This document shows, one piece after another, positions 33,120 to 43,628 of a DNA stretch of 64,000 bases (position 1 is its first letter; each line of letters starts with the position of its first letter). Under the pieces are notes generated by a model. That model did no database searches. It saw only the letters and a program-made list of their open reading frames with translations, and was not told the origin of the DNA. The translations under genes were made by a program, and so were the position numbers. Source of the stretch: Cherax quadricarinatus (lineage: Eukaryota; Arthropoda; Malacostraca; Decapoda; Parastacidae). The DNA is taken from assembly GCF_038502225.1 (NCBI RefSeq), contig NC_091341.1, positions 6,282,035 to 6,346,034 of the forward strand, read 5' to 3'.

Positions 33120-34060
33120 ACATATATTTTTAAAAAAATTTTCATGCTTCCTTGTCTAAACATTATTTTTGATATAAAGGTTAAAAAGTATTACGACACT
33201 TTTGTCAAGTACCTATAGATGTATGTCTTCAAATTTCTTTCTTTCTCCCCCCCCCCTCTTCCGATCGGCTTAAAATCTTATGTGCTTGTGTACGGTAATT
33301 AGGGCTAGTTTCTTGGAACCTCAAATATGTGCCTGTGACATCTGACAAACTTGTTGAACCCTTTCCCAGCATCATGGAATGGCTCAGTTAACTTCAAAAC
33401 CTCCTCTGCGGCGTAGATTCAAACCTTCAATAAAGGTGCCTCCTAATACAACTACGACGGAGAGTGAAATGCAGTTAAGAAGGTGCAGATTTGGCTATTT
33501 TATGTTTCAATCCGTGCTATAGTTGGAGAATGACTCATAAGATCGGCTTCAAATTTTCACCACTTCGGTGGCTTCGTGAACGCAAGGTTCCTATTGTTAC
33601 TGGGTGGTATACGTTCTAATTTAATAAATGTATGGAATAAAGGTTAATATTAATTTATATTCAATAACTAAAGGAGGTTTCTAATCTGCTTCAAAATATC
33701 CTAAGAACGATTTTTTTTTAAACTTCTAATCAATAGAATTAGAATTACTGAAGAATGCCCTATCTGATAGTCTTTAAACTTTCACTCTTGATGGGCTTTG
33801 TTAAAAGAAAGTTTGGCGTTCCTTTGAACTGTGTTTATTTAATTTGCCAATGTTTTTAAATAAATTGTTTTCCATTTAATAACTAGAGAATGCCACATTT
33901 GACTGGCTTCAAACCCTATACGCTGATGAATCTTAAGGATTAACTAAGAGCTATGTCGGTGCAAATTTACCATTTTTAAAGCAATTTCATCAAATGCTTT
34001 TCCTTAAAATTTTAAATTATACATTTTTTCTTACAGGATACTAGAGAATTTGAAATGCGA
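33120..34060 (-). repeat. Decayed A/T-rich repeat with GATCGGCTTCAAA motif
   Basis: A GATCGGCTTCAAA-like motif recurs at about 33263, 33541, 33765 and 33900. Its reverse complement (TTTGAAGCTGATC) recurs across 57.9-62.2 kb. The element is old and has no coding signal. Confidence 0.45.
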
Positions 34061-34227
34061 AATGAAAAAAAATCTCGTATTCAAGGCTTTTTTAAATTTA
34101 ACGAAGATAATTTTTTCTCTATTTTAGAAATATTCTCAGTAGTTTACTTTTTTTCCAAAAATTTCGTTCATACCATTAATTTACTGTCCTTATTATACAC
34201 TCCACGACCATTCTGTGGGAAGTAGTC

Positions 34228-34318
34228 AATAGATTACAGGATAAGGAGGCCTGGTCACAGACCGGGCCGCGGGGGCGTTGACCCCCGGAACTCTCTCCAG
34301 GTAAACTCCAGGTAAGTT
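34228..34318 (+). mobile_element. 5'-truncated copy of the tRNA-derived SINE (3' part)
   Basis: GGAGGCCTGGTCACAGACC through CTCTCCAGGTAAACTCCAGG matches the 3' part of the full SINE at 58769-59021 almost exactly. TAGATTA occurs on both sides (34229-34235 and 34317-34323) and could be a short TSD. Confidence 0.8.
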
Positions 34319-34379
34319 AGATTAAAGAATATTGTTATCGCTGCCTTTTTATGTCTAGACAGAATCTTCGAAATGAAAC

Positions 34380-34563
34380 CCCTCAAGGAAGGTTCCTTGA
34401 GGTTGGTGAGGGGCTCTTGATTTAGGGAATTGGATCTGTGCTCCAGTTCCCCGAATTAAGCCTGAATGCCTTCCACATCCCCCCCCCCCCCTAGGAGCTG
34501 TATAATCCTCCGGCTTTAGCGCTTCCCCCTTGATTATAATAATAATAATAATAATAATAATTT
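34380..34563 (+). mobile_element. SINE family S167, full-length copy
   Basis: Starts CCTCAAGGAAGGTTCCTTGA, which can fold as a 10-bp hairpin, and ends in (AAT)n. Flanked by GAAATGAAAC at 34370-34379 and 34564-34573. Confidence 0.9.
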
Positions 34564-34676
34564 GAAATGAAACAAAGGTTTAAAATGGTTAATAAAAAAT
34601 AGAGATGATAAAAATGTTACGCAGTTCGTTCATGGATATTTTGAAGACCACATCAGTACTACTTGCCATGTTAGGT

Positions 34677-34796
34677 AAAAACACGTTTCGCTCCTGAAGA
34701 GCGAAACGTTGCCACAATACAATGGCATATTAGCTGCATTTGTGTCCCTTTTAGCTAACATATTGTCATTAATTCTACCAACAACAGTACTACTCG
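34677..34796 (+). mobile_element. Shortened hammerhead inverted-repeat element (H3)
   Basis: CACGTTTCGCTC and GAGCGAAACGTTGCCAC flank a short loop, then a CATTTGTGTCCCTTTT block and the family tail (AACATATTGTC, AATTCTACCAAC). The core is deleted, so no ribozyme is expected. Confidence 0.65.
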
Positions 34797-34949
34797 CCAT
34801 GTACCAGAGCTACACATCATGGAAATTACTAATCTGTAGATAGTTCTGATCAAACAAAATCGGTCCTATCTACGAAATCTGCCACGAAATTTCATATGCT
34901 GTCTAACTTTTACCGCCTTACACTTACATAGCCTCATTTTAATTCTCCT

Positions 34950-35010
34950 TTTACATACTAGGAGGCCTGGTCTGGGATCTGGCCGCTGGAGGCGGTGACC
35001 TCTGGAAGCG
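34950..35010 (+). repeat. Degenerate fragment of the tRNA-derived SINE 3' part
   Basis: CTAGGAGGCCTGGTCTGGGA and GGCCGCTGGAGGCGGTGACC resemble 34238-34290 with many changes. Confidence 0.45.
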
Positions 35011-36105
35011 ACTACAAATTCGTCCACTAACCTCTGGAGTTTCACATCTCCCATAAGAACCGCCATCGGCAGTTTGTACAGGATTCGTTATCGCAATCGC
35101 ATACGTCTCCCACCTACCTAAGTTATTTTATATCTCCACTCAAGGTAACCTCAATATATTTTAGGGAAATAAACTTTATTTTTTATCTATATGTCGAGGA
35201 ACCATGGTGACATCGCATATCCCTTTGCTACTCTTACTTGATAATACAGCCCTATCTTTTATTTGTTTGTAAATCATAAAAGTCTCAGATTTCCTTTCAG
35301 TTTTTGCCGTGGGATCCATGAATACCAGTTTGGGAATATCTTGAGTGGTTCAGTCTACACTGTAGTCTCCCAGAGGACTGTTAGACTCGCTGCTCAGTGA
35401 AGACACGACTTGTAGCACCTAAAGCTCAGCTTCAAGCCGCTTTTACGACTTGCAGCGATAACTAGGTGCTATATTTTATGACTGACTCCGAAAGAGAGAG
35501 ATGAACGGGGAGAATTTATGACATGACATGATTGCTCGCATCAGGTTTTCACCTCTTAAAGTGCCGACGGAAGAGGGTGACTAACGAACGCACTAAACTT
35601 GTAATAGGTACGCAACGCTTCGACAATCGGAGATAATCTGGTTTGATCGAGGATTTGAAAGGCATACCCATTTTCTGGGCAAGGAGCCCTTCAAGGGTAT
35701 CAAGGAATTTCACTCTGAATGAATAAAAAAAAATTGTAGCTATGTATAAATGACGATGCTTATACCCAAAATCTTGTACTGGACAAAATCTCTCTCAACC
35801 AAGACTTTCAACCAATATACGAGATCATGTTACAAAATTCATTATGCATAAGTGTAATGTATACTTACGCTAGCTTAGAATGTAGTCAAGTAGAAGTAAC
35901 ATTCTGCTTTCTGTCTCTCCCCCCCACACCCCCACACACACACACCCACCCACACCCACAAATTTTGTCATCACAGTGGTCTTTATCTTAGCATTTCTAA
36001 GTAAAATCAAGTAACTATTGACTGAACCGAACTCTGAAATGTGATGATAGTTACATTACTCTGTGATCTGCATTGTTTGTGTGACCTCTATAAACATTGT
36101 TTGCT
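35011..36105. other. Unannotated DNA
   Basis: No gene or repeat is recognised. A short C- and CA-rich low-complexity stretch lies at 35917-35955. Confidence 0.4.
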
Positions 36106-36250
36106 CTGATGAGTAAGACAAGTGCAGCATGTCTACACAGTAAGCTTCTTCAGTCTAATACAGAGAAGGCAGCAGAAGCAGTATGGATGCTGCTGCCTGA
36201 CTGTTGTACATGTGTCTTACTTATGTTATCGGTATTGTATACCACTGTCA
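36106..36250. repeat. Diverged hammerhead-element relic
   Basis: Ends in ACATGTGTCTTACTTATG and TCGGTATTGTATACCA, matching the tail of the element at 36448. On the minus strand CTGAAGA followed by AGCTTACTGTGTAG resembles the core and stem II of H5, but the GAAAC step is lost. Confidence 0.45.
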
Positions 36251-36447
36251 TTCATTTCTTAATCTTATGAAAACTTTTCTATCAACAGTACTGTTATGTG
36301 TTGCTTGTTCATGATTCCTGGATACAATCTGTAATGTCTGACTGTGTCTCATCATATATAACCTAAAATACTCTAACTTTTGTTCTACAAAGTATAGATT
36401 TCATCGGACTGTCGCCTGTATGTGCTTTGGGCTACCTTCTACTCCGT

Positions 36448-36811
36448 GTACGAATGGTATATAATACCGACAAGATGAGATTAAGACACATGTGCAACAT
36501 CTGGGTATCTTTATTGTAGACGTTTCGCCATCCAGTGGCTTTATCAATACAAATTCTAGGACATAACTTGAAGACAGTAGAACTATGTACAGAAGATGAG
36601 GTAATCAGTCCCTCAACCTAGGAGTAGGTGCGAATCTCCACGACTATGGTGCTCTTCGCACCTACTCCTAGGTTGAGGGACTGATTACCTCATCTTCTGT
36701 ACATAGTTCTACTGTCTTCAAGTTATGTCCTAGAATTTGTATTGATAAAGCCACTGGATGGCGAAACGTTTACAATAAAGATACCCAGATGTTGCACATG
36801 TGTCTTAATCT
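36448..36811. mobile_element. 364-bp hammerhead inverted-repeat element (H4)
   Basis: Flanked by a 15-bp direct repeat TACCTTCTACTCCGT (36433-36447, 36812-36826). A ~30-nt one-sided tail precedes a 157-nt inverted repeat (36478-36634 and 36655-36811) with a 20-nt loop. By eye the arms differ at one position only. Each arm encodes a hammerhead-like motif, one per strand: flank TGTA, core TTGATAA, stem II GCCA/TGGC with loop CTGGA, GAAAC, then GTT (plus) or GTC (minus) and TACA. TGTA pairs with TACA as stem I. The single arm mismatch is the presumed cleavage nucleotide. Near-identity of the arms and TSDs suggests a young insertion. Confidence 0.85.
36729..36775 (+). ncRNA. Hammerhead ribozyme candidate in H4
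   Basis: Stem I TTGTA/TACAA gives five Watson-Crick pairs. The core is TTGATAA at 36742-36748, stem II GCCA/TGGC, then GAAAC and GTT. U3-A8 replaces the usual C3-G8 pair. Stem III is only AC/GU without a loop, as in known PLE hammerheads that act as dimers. Activity is untested. Confidence 0.55.
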
Positions 36812-37254
36812 TACCTTCTACTCCGTTATTTTTTTCCTCTTTTGTAAATATTCTATTCTAGAAATCTTATGAAGACCTTGTGGTGTCAAGTGACTTAATT
36901 CTTTACTTGGCGAGTTTATGTGTACTTTGTGTGTTGTTGTGTGCTTTGTGTTTGCGTTGTGTAAAATCATCTGCTTTGTGACAGTTCTCTCTCGCATCGC
37001 ATTAACTGTGTAATGGGTCATTACATCGTTGCTGCTGTGCGTGTCTCATTGATGCCTGTACTGGCATGTGGACTTTGTTATGAAGATACTGTTATGTAGC
37101 AGTGTCCTTCGAGCATGACACGCCAACATAGTCCTCATGTTAGCATGGCACCATGACCTGCGCATGTGTCAAGTTCCCAGTACGCTGGTCAAGCAAGAAC
37201 AGAGGCTTAATTTGACTGTGAAATCTGGGTATGGTCAGTCCATAACCAGGTTCA

Positions 37255-37423
37255 TTATTATTATTATTATTATAATCAAGGGGGAAGCGCTAAACCCGGA
37301 GGATTATACAGCACCTGGGGGGGATGTGGAAAGCATTCAGGCTTAATTCGGGGAACTGGAGCACAGATCCAATTCCCTAAATCAAGAGCCCCTCACCAAC
37401 ATCAAGGAACCTTCCTTGAGGGG
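37255..37423 (-). mobile_element. SINE family S167, full-length copy
   Basis: 169 bp with its (AAT)n tail at the low-coordinate end. Flanked by the 14-bp direct repeat CATAACCAGGTTCA (37241-37254, 37424-37437). It is very similar to the copy at 28653, including TAAACCCGGAGGATTATACA. Confidence 0.95.
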
Positions 37424-37499
37424 CATAACCAGGTTCAACTTTATTAAATAAACGACATATACTTTTCAGAAATGTTTCCATTACGCTGAAACATGTGTA

Positions 37500-37870
37500 G
37501 CCCCCATGAGATGCCCGCAGGAGGGCATAACTTGCATGTTGGTATTTGTGACAGCTTGTGATGTCAGTGTGTACTCGCCTAACTGTGGTTGCATGTGTAG
37601 AAACTCTGCTCCTGGCCCCGCCTCTTCACTGAACGCTATTAGACCCTCTCCCACCCTGCTCCATGAGCTTTATCATACCTCATCTTAAAGCTATGTATGG
37701 TTCCTGCCTCCACTACATCACTTGCTAGACTATTCCACTTTCTGACAACTCTATGACTGAAGAAATACTTCCTAACATCCCTTTAACTCATCTGAGTCTT
37801 CAACTTCCAAGTGTGACCCCTCGTTCAATTATGTATTTGTACTCATCTATTTGTACTCACCTACACGTGG
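37500..37870 (-). mobile_element. Decayed LINE 3' coding region (CR1/Jockey-like)
   Basis: Minus-strand translation shows fragments such as VRKYFF, RKWNSLASDVVEAG-like residues split by stops, and a GTACTCACCT-type 3' end. I recognise this as the 3' part of a common decapod LINE. It is heavily decayed. Confidence 0.5.
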
Positions 37871-38195
37871 TTCCAGAGTAATAATCAACTAGCATTCCTA
37901 GTTAATGCGAGACTATTCCTGTAATTTCGCATAGTTTTGAACAATCCTCATCAAAAGTCAATTGTTTACAGAAAACTGAATTAACATCAGTGCTATGTAT
38001 TCAAGCATTGTTATACATATTGTCGTGTTGAATGTTTACAAAATCATGTCACCACTGCACTAAAGGTCCTGAAATACATCTATATTTGAGGCTTCTTAAG
38101 CTTTTCTTCTAATAGTAAACAACTTAACTTGTTTTCCTAGTAAAGTTTTAGGAAAGTTTAAAATGTTAACTCAGGGAACATACCTCAGCAAGATG

Positions 38196-38294
38196 TTTGG
38201 TAAAAAGGACACAAGTGCAGCTGATGTGACATTTTACTGTGGCAACTTGTGTCCTTTTACCCAACATATTATCGGTAATTCTACCAACATTAAT
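38196..38294 (+). mobile_element. Deleted hammerhead-element relic (H6)
   Basis: GGACACAAGTGCAGCTGATG, ACATTTTACTGTGGCAAC, then CTTGTGTCCTTTTA and the tail ATTATCGGTAATTCTACC match the element at 22543. The central core has been lost. Confidence 0.65.
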
Positions 38295-38388
38295 ACATAC
38301 CTCAGTAAGCTTCATCATTCCACCCCAGACTCATTGTTGATTAATCATTTTCCAGTTTGAGTTGTGATGATCAGTACCTTCACTTACA

Positions 38389-38515
38389 CTTGGGTAGCAC
38401 TCTGCGTTTACACACACGTGGGAAGCACTGTGCACTAACCCATACATGGGTAGCACTGCGCTTACAAGCACACATGTGGGTAGCACTGTGTTCTCACTTA
38501 CGCTTGGGTAGCACA
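38389..38515. repeat. ~30-bp degenerate tandem repeat, 4-5 units
   Basis: TGGGTAGCACTGTG-like segments recur at about 38392, 38420, 38448, 38478 and 38506 with ACACAC-rich spacers. Confidence 0.7.
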
Positions 38516-39336
38516 TTTTCTCTTTCATACCTGTGCGCCCACGGACACTCAGAATCTACGAACATTTGAGTACGTTATCCATTTCGAACTGTGTATAAGC
38601 AATGAAGGTCTGAAACACGCTGTGGAGGAAGACCACTCACTCACGCACTAATTTCAGGGTACTGACTCTACGTCAGTTTGTAGCGCTGTATACATGTAAC
38701 AGTGAGACCACAGCCTAATGACACAACTGCAACAATTGACTGGAGATACAGTCCAGCAATTACACTTGTTCACCTCCACGCTGTCGTATATTGTAAGACA
38801 TATTCATATTTTTATTTATTTCCATTATTTTTAGATAATTGTAAGAATGACCGCTTTGACTTTATCAGTTCATTTTATAAATGTTGTACATAATACTTTC
38901 AAATTAATGGCATTTATTGCATAATTTTGTTATATAGGAAGTCTTTATGTTTGCTTGCATTGTTTTGTTTGCTTTTTTATACTAAAGATGGAGAAGTGAG
39001 ATCTCCGAGACGCCTTAATAAAGATGTTGACATTAGCCTTGATGTTACAATTACTGATTTAATAAATGTAGCATTGGCTTCCTCGACACAAGCAAGTGAC
39101 GCACCTCGTTCTACATTCTTACGTATGACTCGACTCTTCGAGTGTACACCATGACTATGTAATCATTAAAGTAAACGCATTAATATTGTTGGTATTGAGT
39201 TACTAGAAGACGCTGTCAGCTTTGTGTATCAAATGTTTGCTGCCACAATAATGCAAAAAAACGTGTAGGATAATTGACGTGGATCTCTACGGTATACCCA
39301 CGAATATAGTGTATCGGTGGATTGTGCTGTTGCTGT
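38516..39336. other. Unannotated DNA
   Basis: A 75-codon frame at 38927-39154 starts with a hydrophobic stretch (LCLLALFCLLFY), but no family is recognised and the surroundings give no support. Confidence 0.35.
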
Positions 39337-39353
39337 CAGCAGAGTTTGTATGA

Positions 39354-39403
39354 TTATTATTATTATTATAATCAAAAAGAAGCGCTAAGCCACAAGGACT
39401 ATA
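39354..39403 (-). mobile_element. SINE family S167, 50-bp 5'-truncated copy
   Basis: Only the (ATT)n tail and the AAGCGCTAAGCCACAAGGAC end are present. It is flanked by the 17-bp direct repeat CAGCAGAGTTTGTATGA (39337-39353, 39404-39420), showing target-primed insertion of a very short transcript end. Confidence 0.9.
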
Positions 39404-39420
39404 CAGCAGAGTTTGTATGA

Positions 39421-40585
39421 GAGAGTAGCCAAGAATCAAGACATCGTGATGGCCATCATCGAGGGTGTGCTAATAGTGGATGTTTTTAAATTCTACACTT
39501 GAGCCATGAAGCGGTTGAAACAGATATTCGCCAGTCATTATCACGCTTTGGTACAATACTGTACTTGCAGCTTAATGGGGCAAGTGACTAAGTGGTGCAA
39601 ATTCTGGTTTCCCGGCAGCGATATACTCCCTAAAGACGTTCAAATATCCTGTGTCATTCTGTTATTTTGCCAGAATATGGATGCAAGTACAGGGGTCTTA
39701 TATGAAACAGCAGCATCCCTACAGGACGTATAACAGATACGAAAGCATCATTGTGGAGTGTCCCCATCACATGGTACAGCTAAGTGCCCCCAGGCACTCA
39801 CCTGAAAGAAGTCGGAACTTCAAGCCATGAAACATGGAACACACCCAAGAGGCTCGTGCTGAGAAAGTGAGAGACTGGTAAAGGTAAAGTTCGGGTGCCT
39901 CTGAAAAAAACAGCGGCGGTGCAATACCTCCCTGTGGCAGTGAGAGTAAACAATGTTCGATTTTTATCGAAGGCGTTGGACGAAGTGTTGAAGAAGGTAC
40001 TATTGAGAATATATTCCTCACATAGGAAGGGAGGTCTGTCACCATTGGCGAAAGGCCTGAGGCTCCGATCAGTGATATGTCTGAGGTGGCATCATAGGCT
40101 CCCTCGATCGCGTCGTGGTAAATGAAGGGCTTGCGGTTCTGATCATTGAAGTGGTAGGAAAAGACTGCGTCCCAAGTTGCCTCGATCGAGATGGGAGAGA
40201 TGGAGGCCTGGCGTATTAGGTAACAGTAATGTCATATTCGGATATTTTAATGCCGGCGCGAAGGTAACCGGAAAAGAAAATCTGGGCAGACAATTTTTTT
40301 ATTTTATTTTAGCCAAGTTGGATACGTCATTAATGTGCTGCTGCCCACTTCTGACATACTCCATCACACAGGGTTGATTTCATAAAGGTTCATTAGCTAC
40401 AGTAGCTTAAAATATTGCGTTCCAGCAAAGATGGCGGGGGTTCAGAGAGGAAAGGACGGTAGAGAGGGGGGGAGGGGGGATCCAAAACGATTATCGCCTA
40501 GGAGCCCAAGTTATCGAGGGCGGAGCTCAGCAAAAGTGAAGCAGATAAAGAGGCTGCGGATGAAGGCAAAAAGTAGTTTAATGAG
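39421..40585. other. Unannotated DNA, possible LINE relic upstream part
   Basis: No clear gene. Frames at 39506-39733 and 39895-40125 have no recognised motif. Since an endonuclease-like relic may follow, this could be the decayed 5' part of the same LINE, but nothing here proves it. Confidence 0.3.
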
Positions 40586-40589
40586 AAAC

Positions 40590-41260
40590 CTTACGTGTGC
40601 TAGTGTTTAGGATACGAATTTTAAATGGTCATGGTGTTTATGTGGTCTCACATCAAGCGTGGCTGACAGATATGCTCCACAGATATAGGCTCGAGGTGAC
40701 GTTTTTACAGAAGCAGAGCGTCAAGAACGTTAGGGATCATCAGGTCCCTGGATATGTAGCTTAAAAATTAAGTGTTCACGATGTGAAAACAGATTGGAAG
40801 GTCGCAATATTCCCGTGGATGGGACGTGCAAGAGTCCTGTGTTACTCATTAGTGTCTACGTGCCAGTAAAAAGCAATATAAATTCGAAAATTATTTCATC
40901 AGAGAGGATTTGATCTGTGTTCTTAAGGCTTTACTTGTTTTAGCCTTTGTGAACAGGGACTATAATTGTGTGAATTGTAAGAGGTACGTTAGTCCTATAC
41001 AGGCGAGGCATTATTCCCTGGTGTTGTATTAATTGTTGCTTGAAGTTCGTCTGAGAGACGTATGCTGCATTAGGTGGCACCAGCCACGTACAAATGTGAG
41101 GAGTCACACAGCAAGGTTAAACAACATTTATGTTATACACAGTCAGTGAGCGTTCGTTCAGTACACGCCATTCCATTGTACTCTCTCACCATCTGGCGAT
41201 AATCACAGAGGCGATGTGGGATTCATTAATGAGCTTATTTGTGGACGAAAACACTGTGGT
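40590..41260 (+). pseudogene. Possible decayed AP-endonuclease domain of a LINE
   Basis: Plus-strand translation in shifting frames gives fragments reminiscent of LINE endonucleases: a NGV-like start, a VTFLQ segment (near 40700), a VYVPVK-like segment (near 40860), FVNRDYNCV (near 40945, resembling GDFNCV) and HHLAIITEA (near 41190, resembling SDHLAVI). Several stops and shifts intervene. The order fits, but each match is weak. Confidence 0.35.
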
Positions 41261-42900
41261 GGGATTTGCAAGTTGGAAGGAGGTAAATATTTATACTAAT
41301 GGGGGAGTGATGAGAGCTCGGTGTGTTGGTGGAACGAGATAGCGAAGCCTGCCATGCACAAGGTTTTTTTTTATAAAAGGGAAAAATAGAAGTTGAGTTC
41401 TGTGAGGTAAGAGTTTCCCCCCGAGTGTAGGAAATCACCGAGATTTTCCACAGCATCCGTGTTACCGGGAGGGGGATGCTTAGGCCAACCATGTAACTGT
41501 CATTGAAGGAATGAGGATTTTGATCATGAGTCTCCATAATGAGTGCTATGAAGTTTGGTGTGTTGTCTAAGGTGGAAGGGGTGTTATTGGGTGACATACC
41601 ATCTGCATACGTTTTAAGTCATAAAGACAGCGTAGGCGTGGGACTTCAATTTCATGTCTTGAGGTGCAGGGTGACTTTGGGAAGGATGGATGATATCCAT
41701 GGCAGGACAGAGTTAGGAAACAATAAAAGCAATGGGGGTGTAGACTGACAGGTAGTATGAGAGGTACTGGAGACATGGGATGTTGTAATAGGTTGTGTCT
41801 GAGGAGGATTTAGTTCTCTCTGGTGTAGTGATTCGGTGGAGCGAGGAGCCTTGAGAAGAATTAATCGTCAGCAAGAGTTTCAGGAATAAATATGAGATGG
41901 GTGGATACACTGTACTGGGGAGCAGCAGCTTGGGTCCGGGTTAATACAGGCTATTGAGGATTGCAATTCAAGTGTGTAGAGGCTATAGAAAAAAGTCGTC
42001 CGTTGTCACAGATGCTATTTGCATGCATGCAGTATTCGCTCTGTGGGATAATAAGTGACAGGGTTACAGGTGGGATAATGAAGACAGGAGGATGGGTTTA
42101 CAAAGCGTGTTTGGTGTATGGTGTTTGGTGATCAGAACTGGAAGTACTGCAAGAGGAGGTAGGGATGTTTGGGAGGAAAGTATAGATGTGACTGAATGTG
42201 GTTAACCCTTGTTTTCATAAAGTGGGTGGGATACTTAGACTGGGGTGCACGAATCATCACCCAAATGGAAAAATCTTTAAAAATGTTTGAGATTATGTAT
42301 ACAAACGACAGGGTGGAGAGGAGAGAAGTAAATTATTAAATGTTGAAGTGTAATATTTTTAACCATTACCAAGAACTCTAGCTATATTAATTAACTCTCT
42401 CGTCAAGTACCATTGTGGTTAATGTACTTAATATACTTGCATAGAGTCATGGGATAACATGGGATGGCTTTCAGAACCTCGTGGTTGTTCTTGTGTGAAT
42501 AGTTACAAGGTGAAACGGCGATATTACCGGTTGGAAGGAGCAGTTTGGGTCTCTCTTATTTCTGCAAGGAAGTGATGTATGTGCATGTCAAGAGAGTGGT
42601 GTTGCATGTAGCATGTAGGGGTCTTCAGGCATGAATGTTTAGTTAGTATGGTGTGTTGAGTTCTTAAGAGTTGATCAGAGAGATAGCTAGCTGTTTATAC
42701 CGGTGATGATGTCGGAACCGGGCAAGATGAAGATTCTGGACCTATATGTTGCTTTATTACGGAAAATGAGTCCTAGTAAGTCTTCAGAACCCTTTTATGA
42801 CTGGGGATGTTTCTTAGGATTTCATGAACATGCTCATCGCTCCGAAAGAACGAGAGTTCATGTATATTTGCATGGTGTCCTTTCAACACAGCCGATGTCA
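41261..42900. other. Unannotated G-rich to mixed DNA
   Basis: No tandem array or recognised transposon. Frames such as 41235-41597 (-) show no family motif. The plus strand is rich in GGTG/GGAG, as in decayed LINE sequence, but I cannot assign it. Confidence 0.35.
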
Positions 42901-42924
42901 CTGTTTCAGAATTGATGGTTCTTA

Positions 42925-43093
42925 AGTGTGTGGCGTAGTGTTTGAAACTGTGAAGTGTGTGGTGTAGTGTTTGAAACTGTGAAGTGTGTGGCGTAGTGTT
43001 TGAAACTGTGAAGTGTGTGGCGTAGTGTTTGAAACTGTGAAGTGTGTGGTGTAGTGTTTGAAACTGTGAAGTGTGTGGCGTAGTGTTTGGCAT
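42925..43093. repeat. 29-bp tandem repeat, six units
   Basis: The unit is GTGTGTGGCGTAGTGTTTGA plus AACTGTGAA, with one C/T variable site. It ends in a partial unit GTGTTTGGCATTGCG. Confidence 0.95.
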
Positions 43094-43154
43094 TGCGTAG
43101 TGTAAGGTGATGGTGAAGTGTGCGGTGATTTTATAGTGTGTGGTGTGGTTGGTA

Positions 43155-43628
43155 TAGTGTAGTGTAGTGATACACTACAACACTGAGGGCTAGAACAAGT
43201 GTAGTGATACACTACAACACTGAGGGCTACAACAAGTGTAGTGATACACTACAACACTGAGGGCTAGAACAAGTGTAGTGATACACTACAACACTGAGGG
43301 CTACAACAAGTGTAGTGATACACTACAACACTGAGGGCTACAACAAGTGTAGTGATACACTACAACACTGAGGGCTACAACAAGTGTAGTGATACACTAC
43401 AACACTGAGGGCTACAACAAGTGGAGTGATACACTACAACACTGAGGGCTACAACAAGTGTAGTGATACACTACAACACTGAGGGCTACAACAAGTGTAG
43501 TGATACACTACAACACTGAGGGCTACAACAAGTGTAGTGATACACTACAACACTGAGGGCTAGAACAAGTGTAGTGATACACTACAACACTGAGGGCTAC
43601 AACAAGTGTAGTGATACACTACAACAGA
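43155..43628. repeat. 37-bp tandem repeat, about 13 units, with small hairpin
   Basis: The unit contains TGTAGTGATACACTACA, seven-base arms around ATA that pair as a hairpin, followed by ACACTGAGGGCTACAACAAG. Units are nearly identical, with only GCTAGAAC/GCTACAAC and one GTGGAG variant. This implies recent expansion or homogenisation. Confidence 0.95.

Noticed and set aside
43155..43628. CRISPR array
   Set aside because: Units abut directly with no unique spacers and the DNA is eukaryotic; it is an ordinary tandem repeat.
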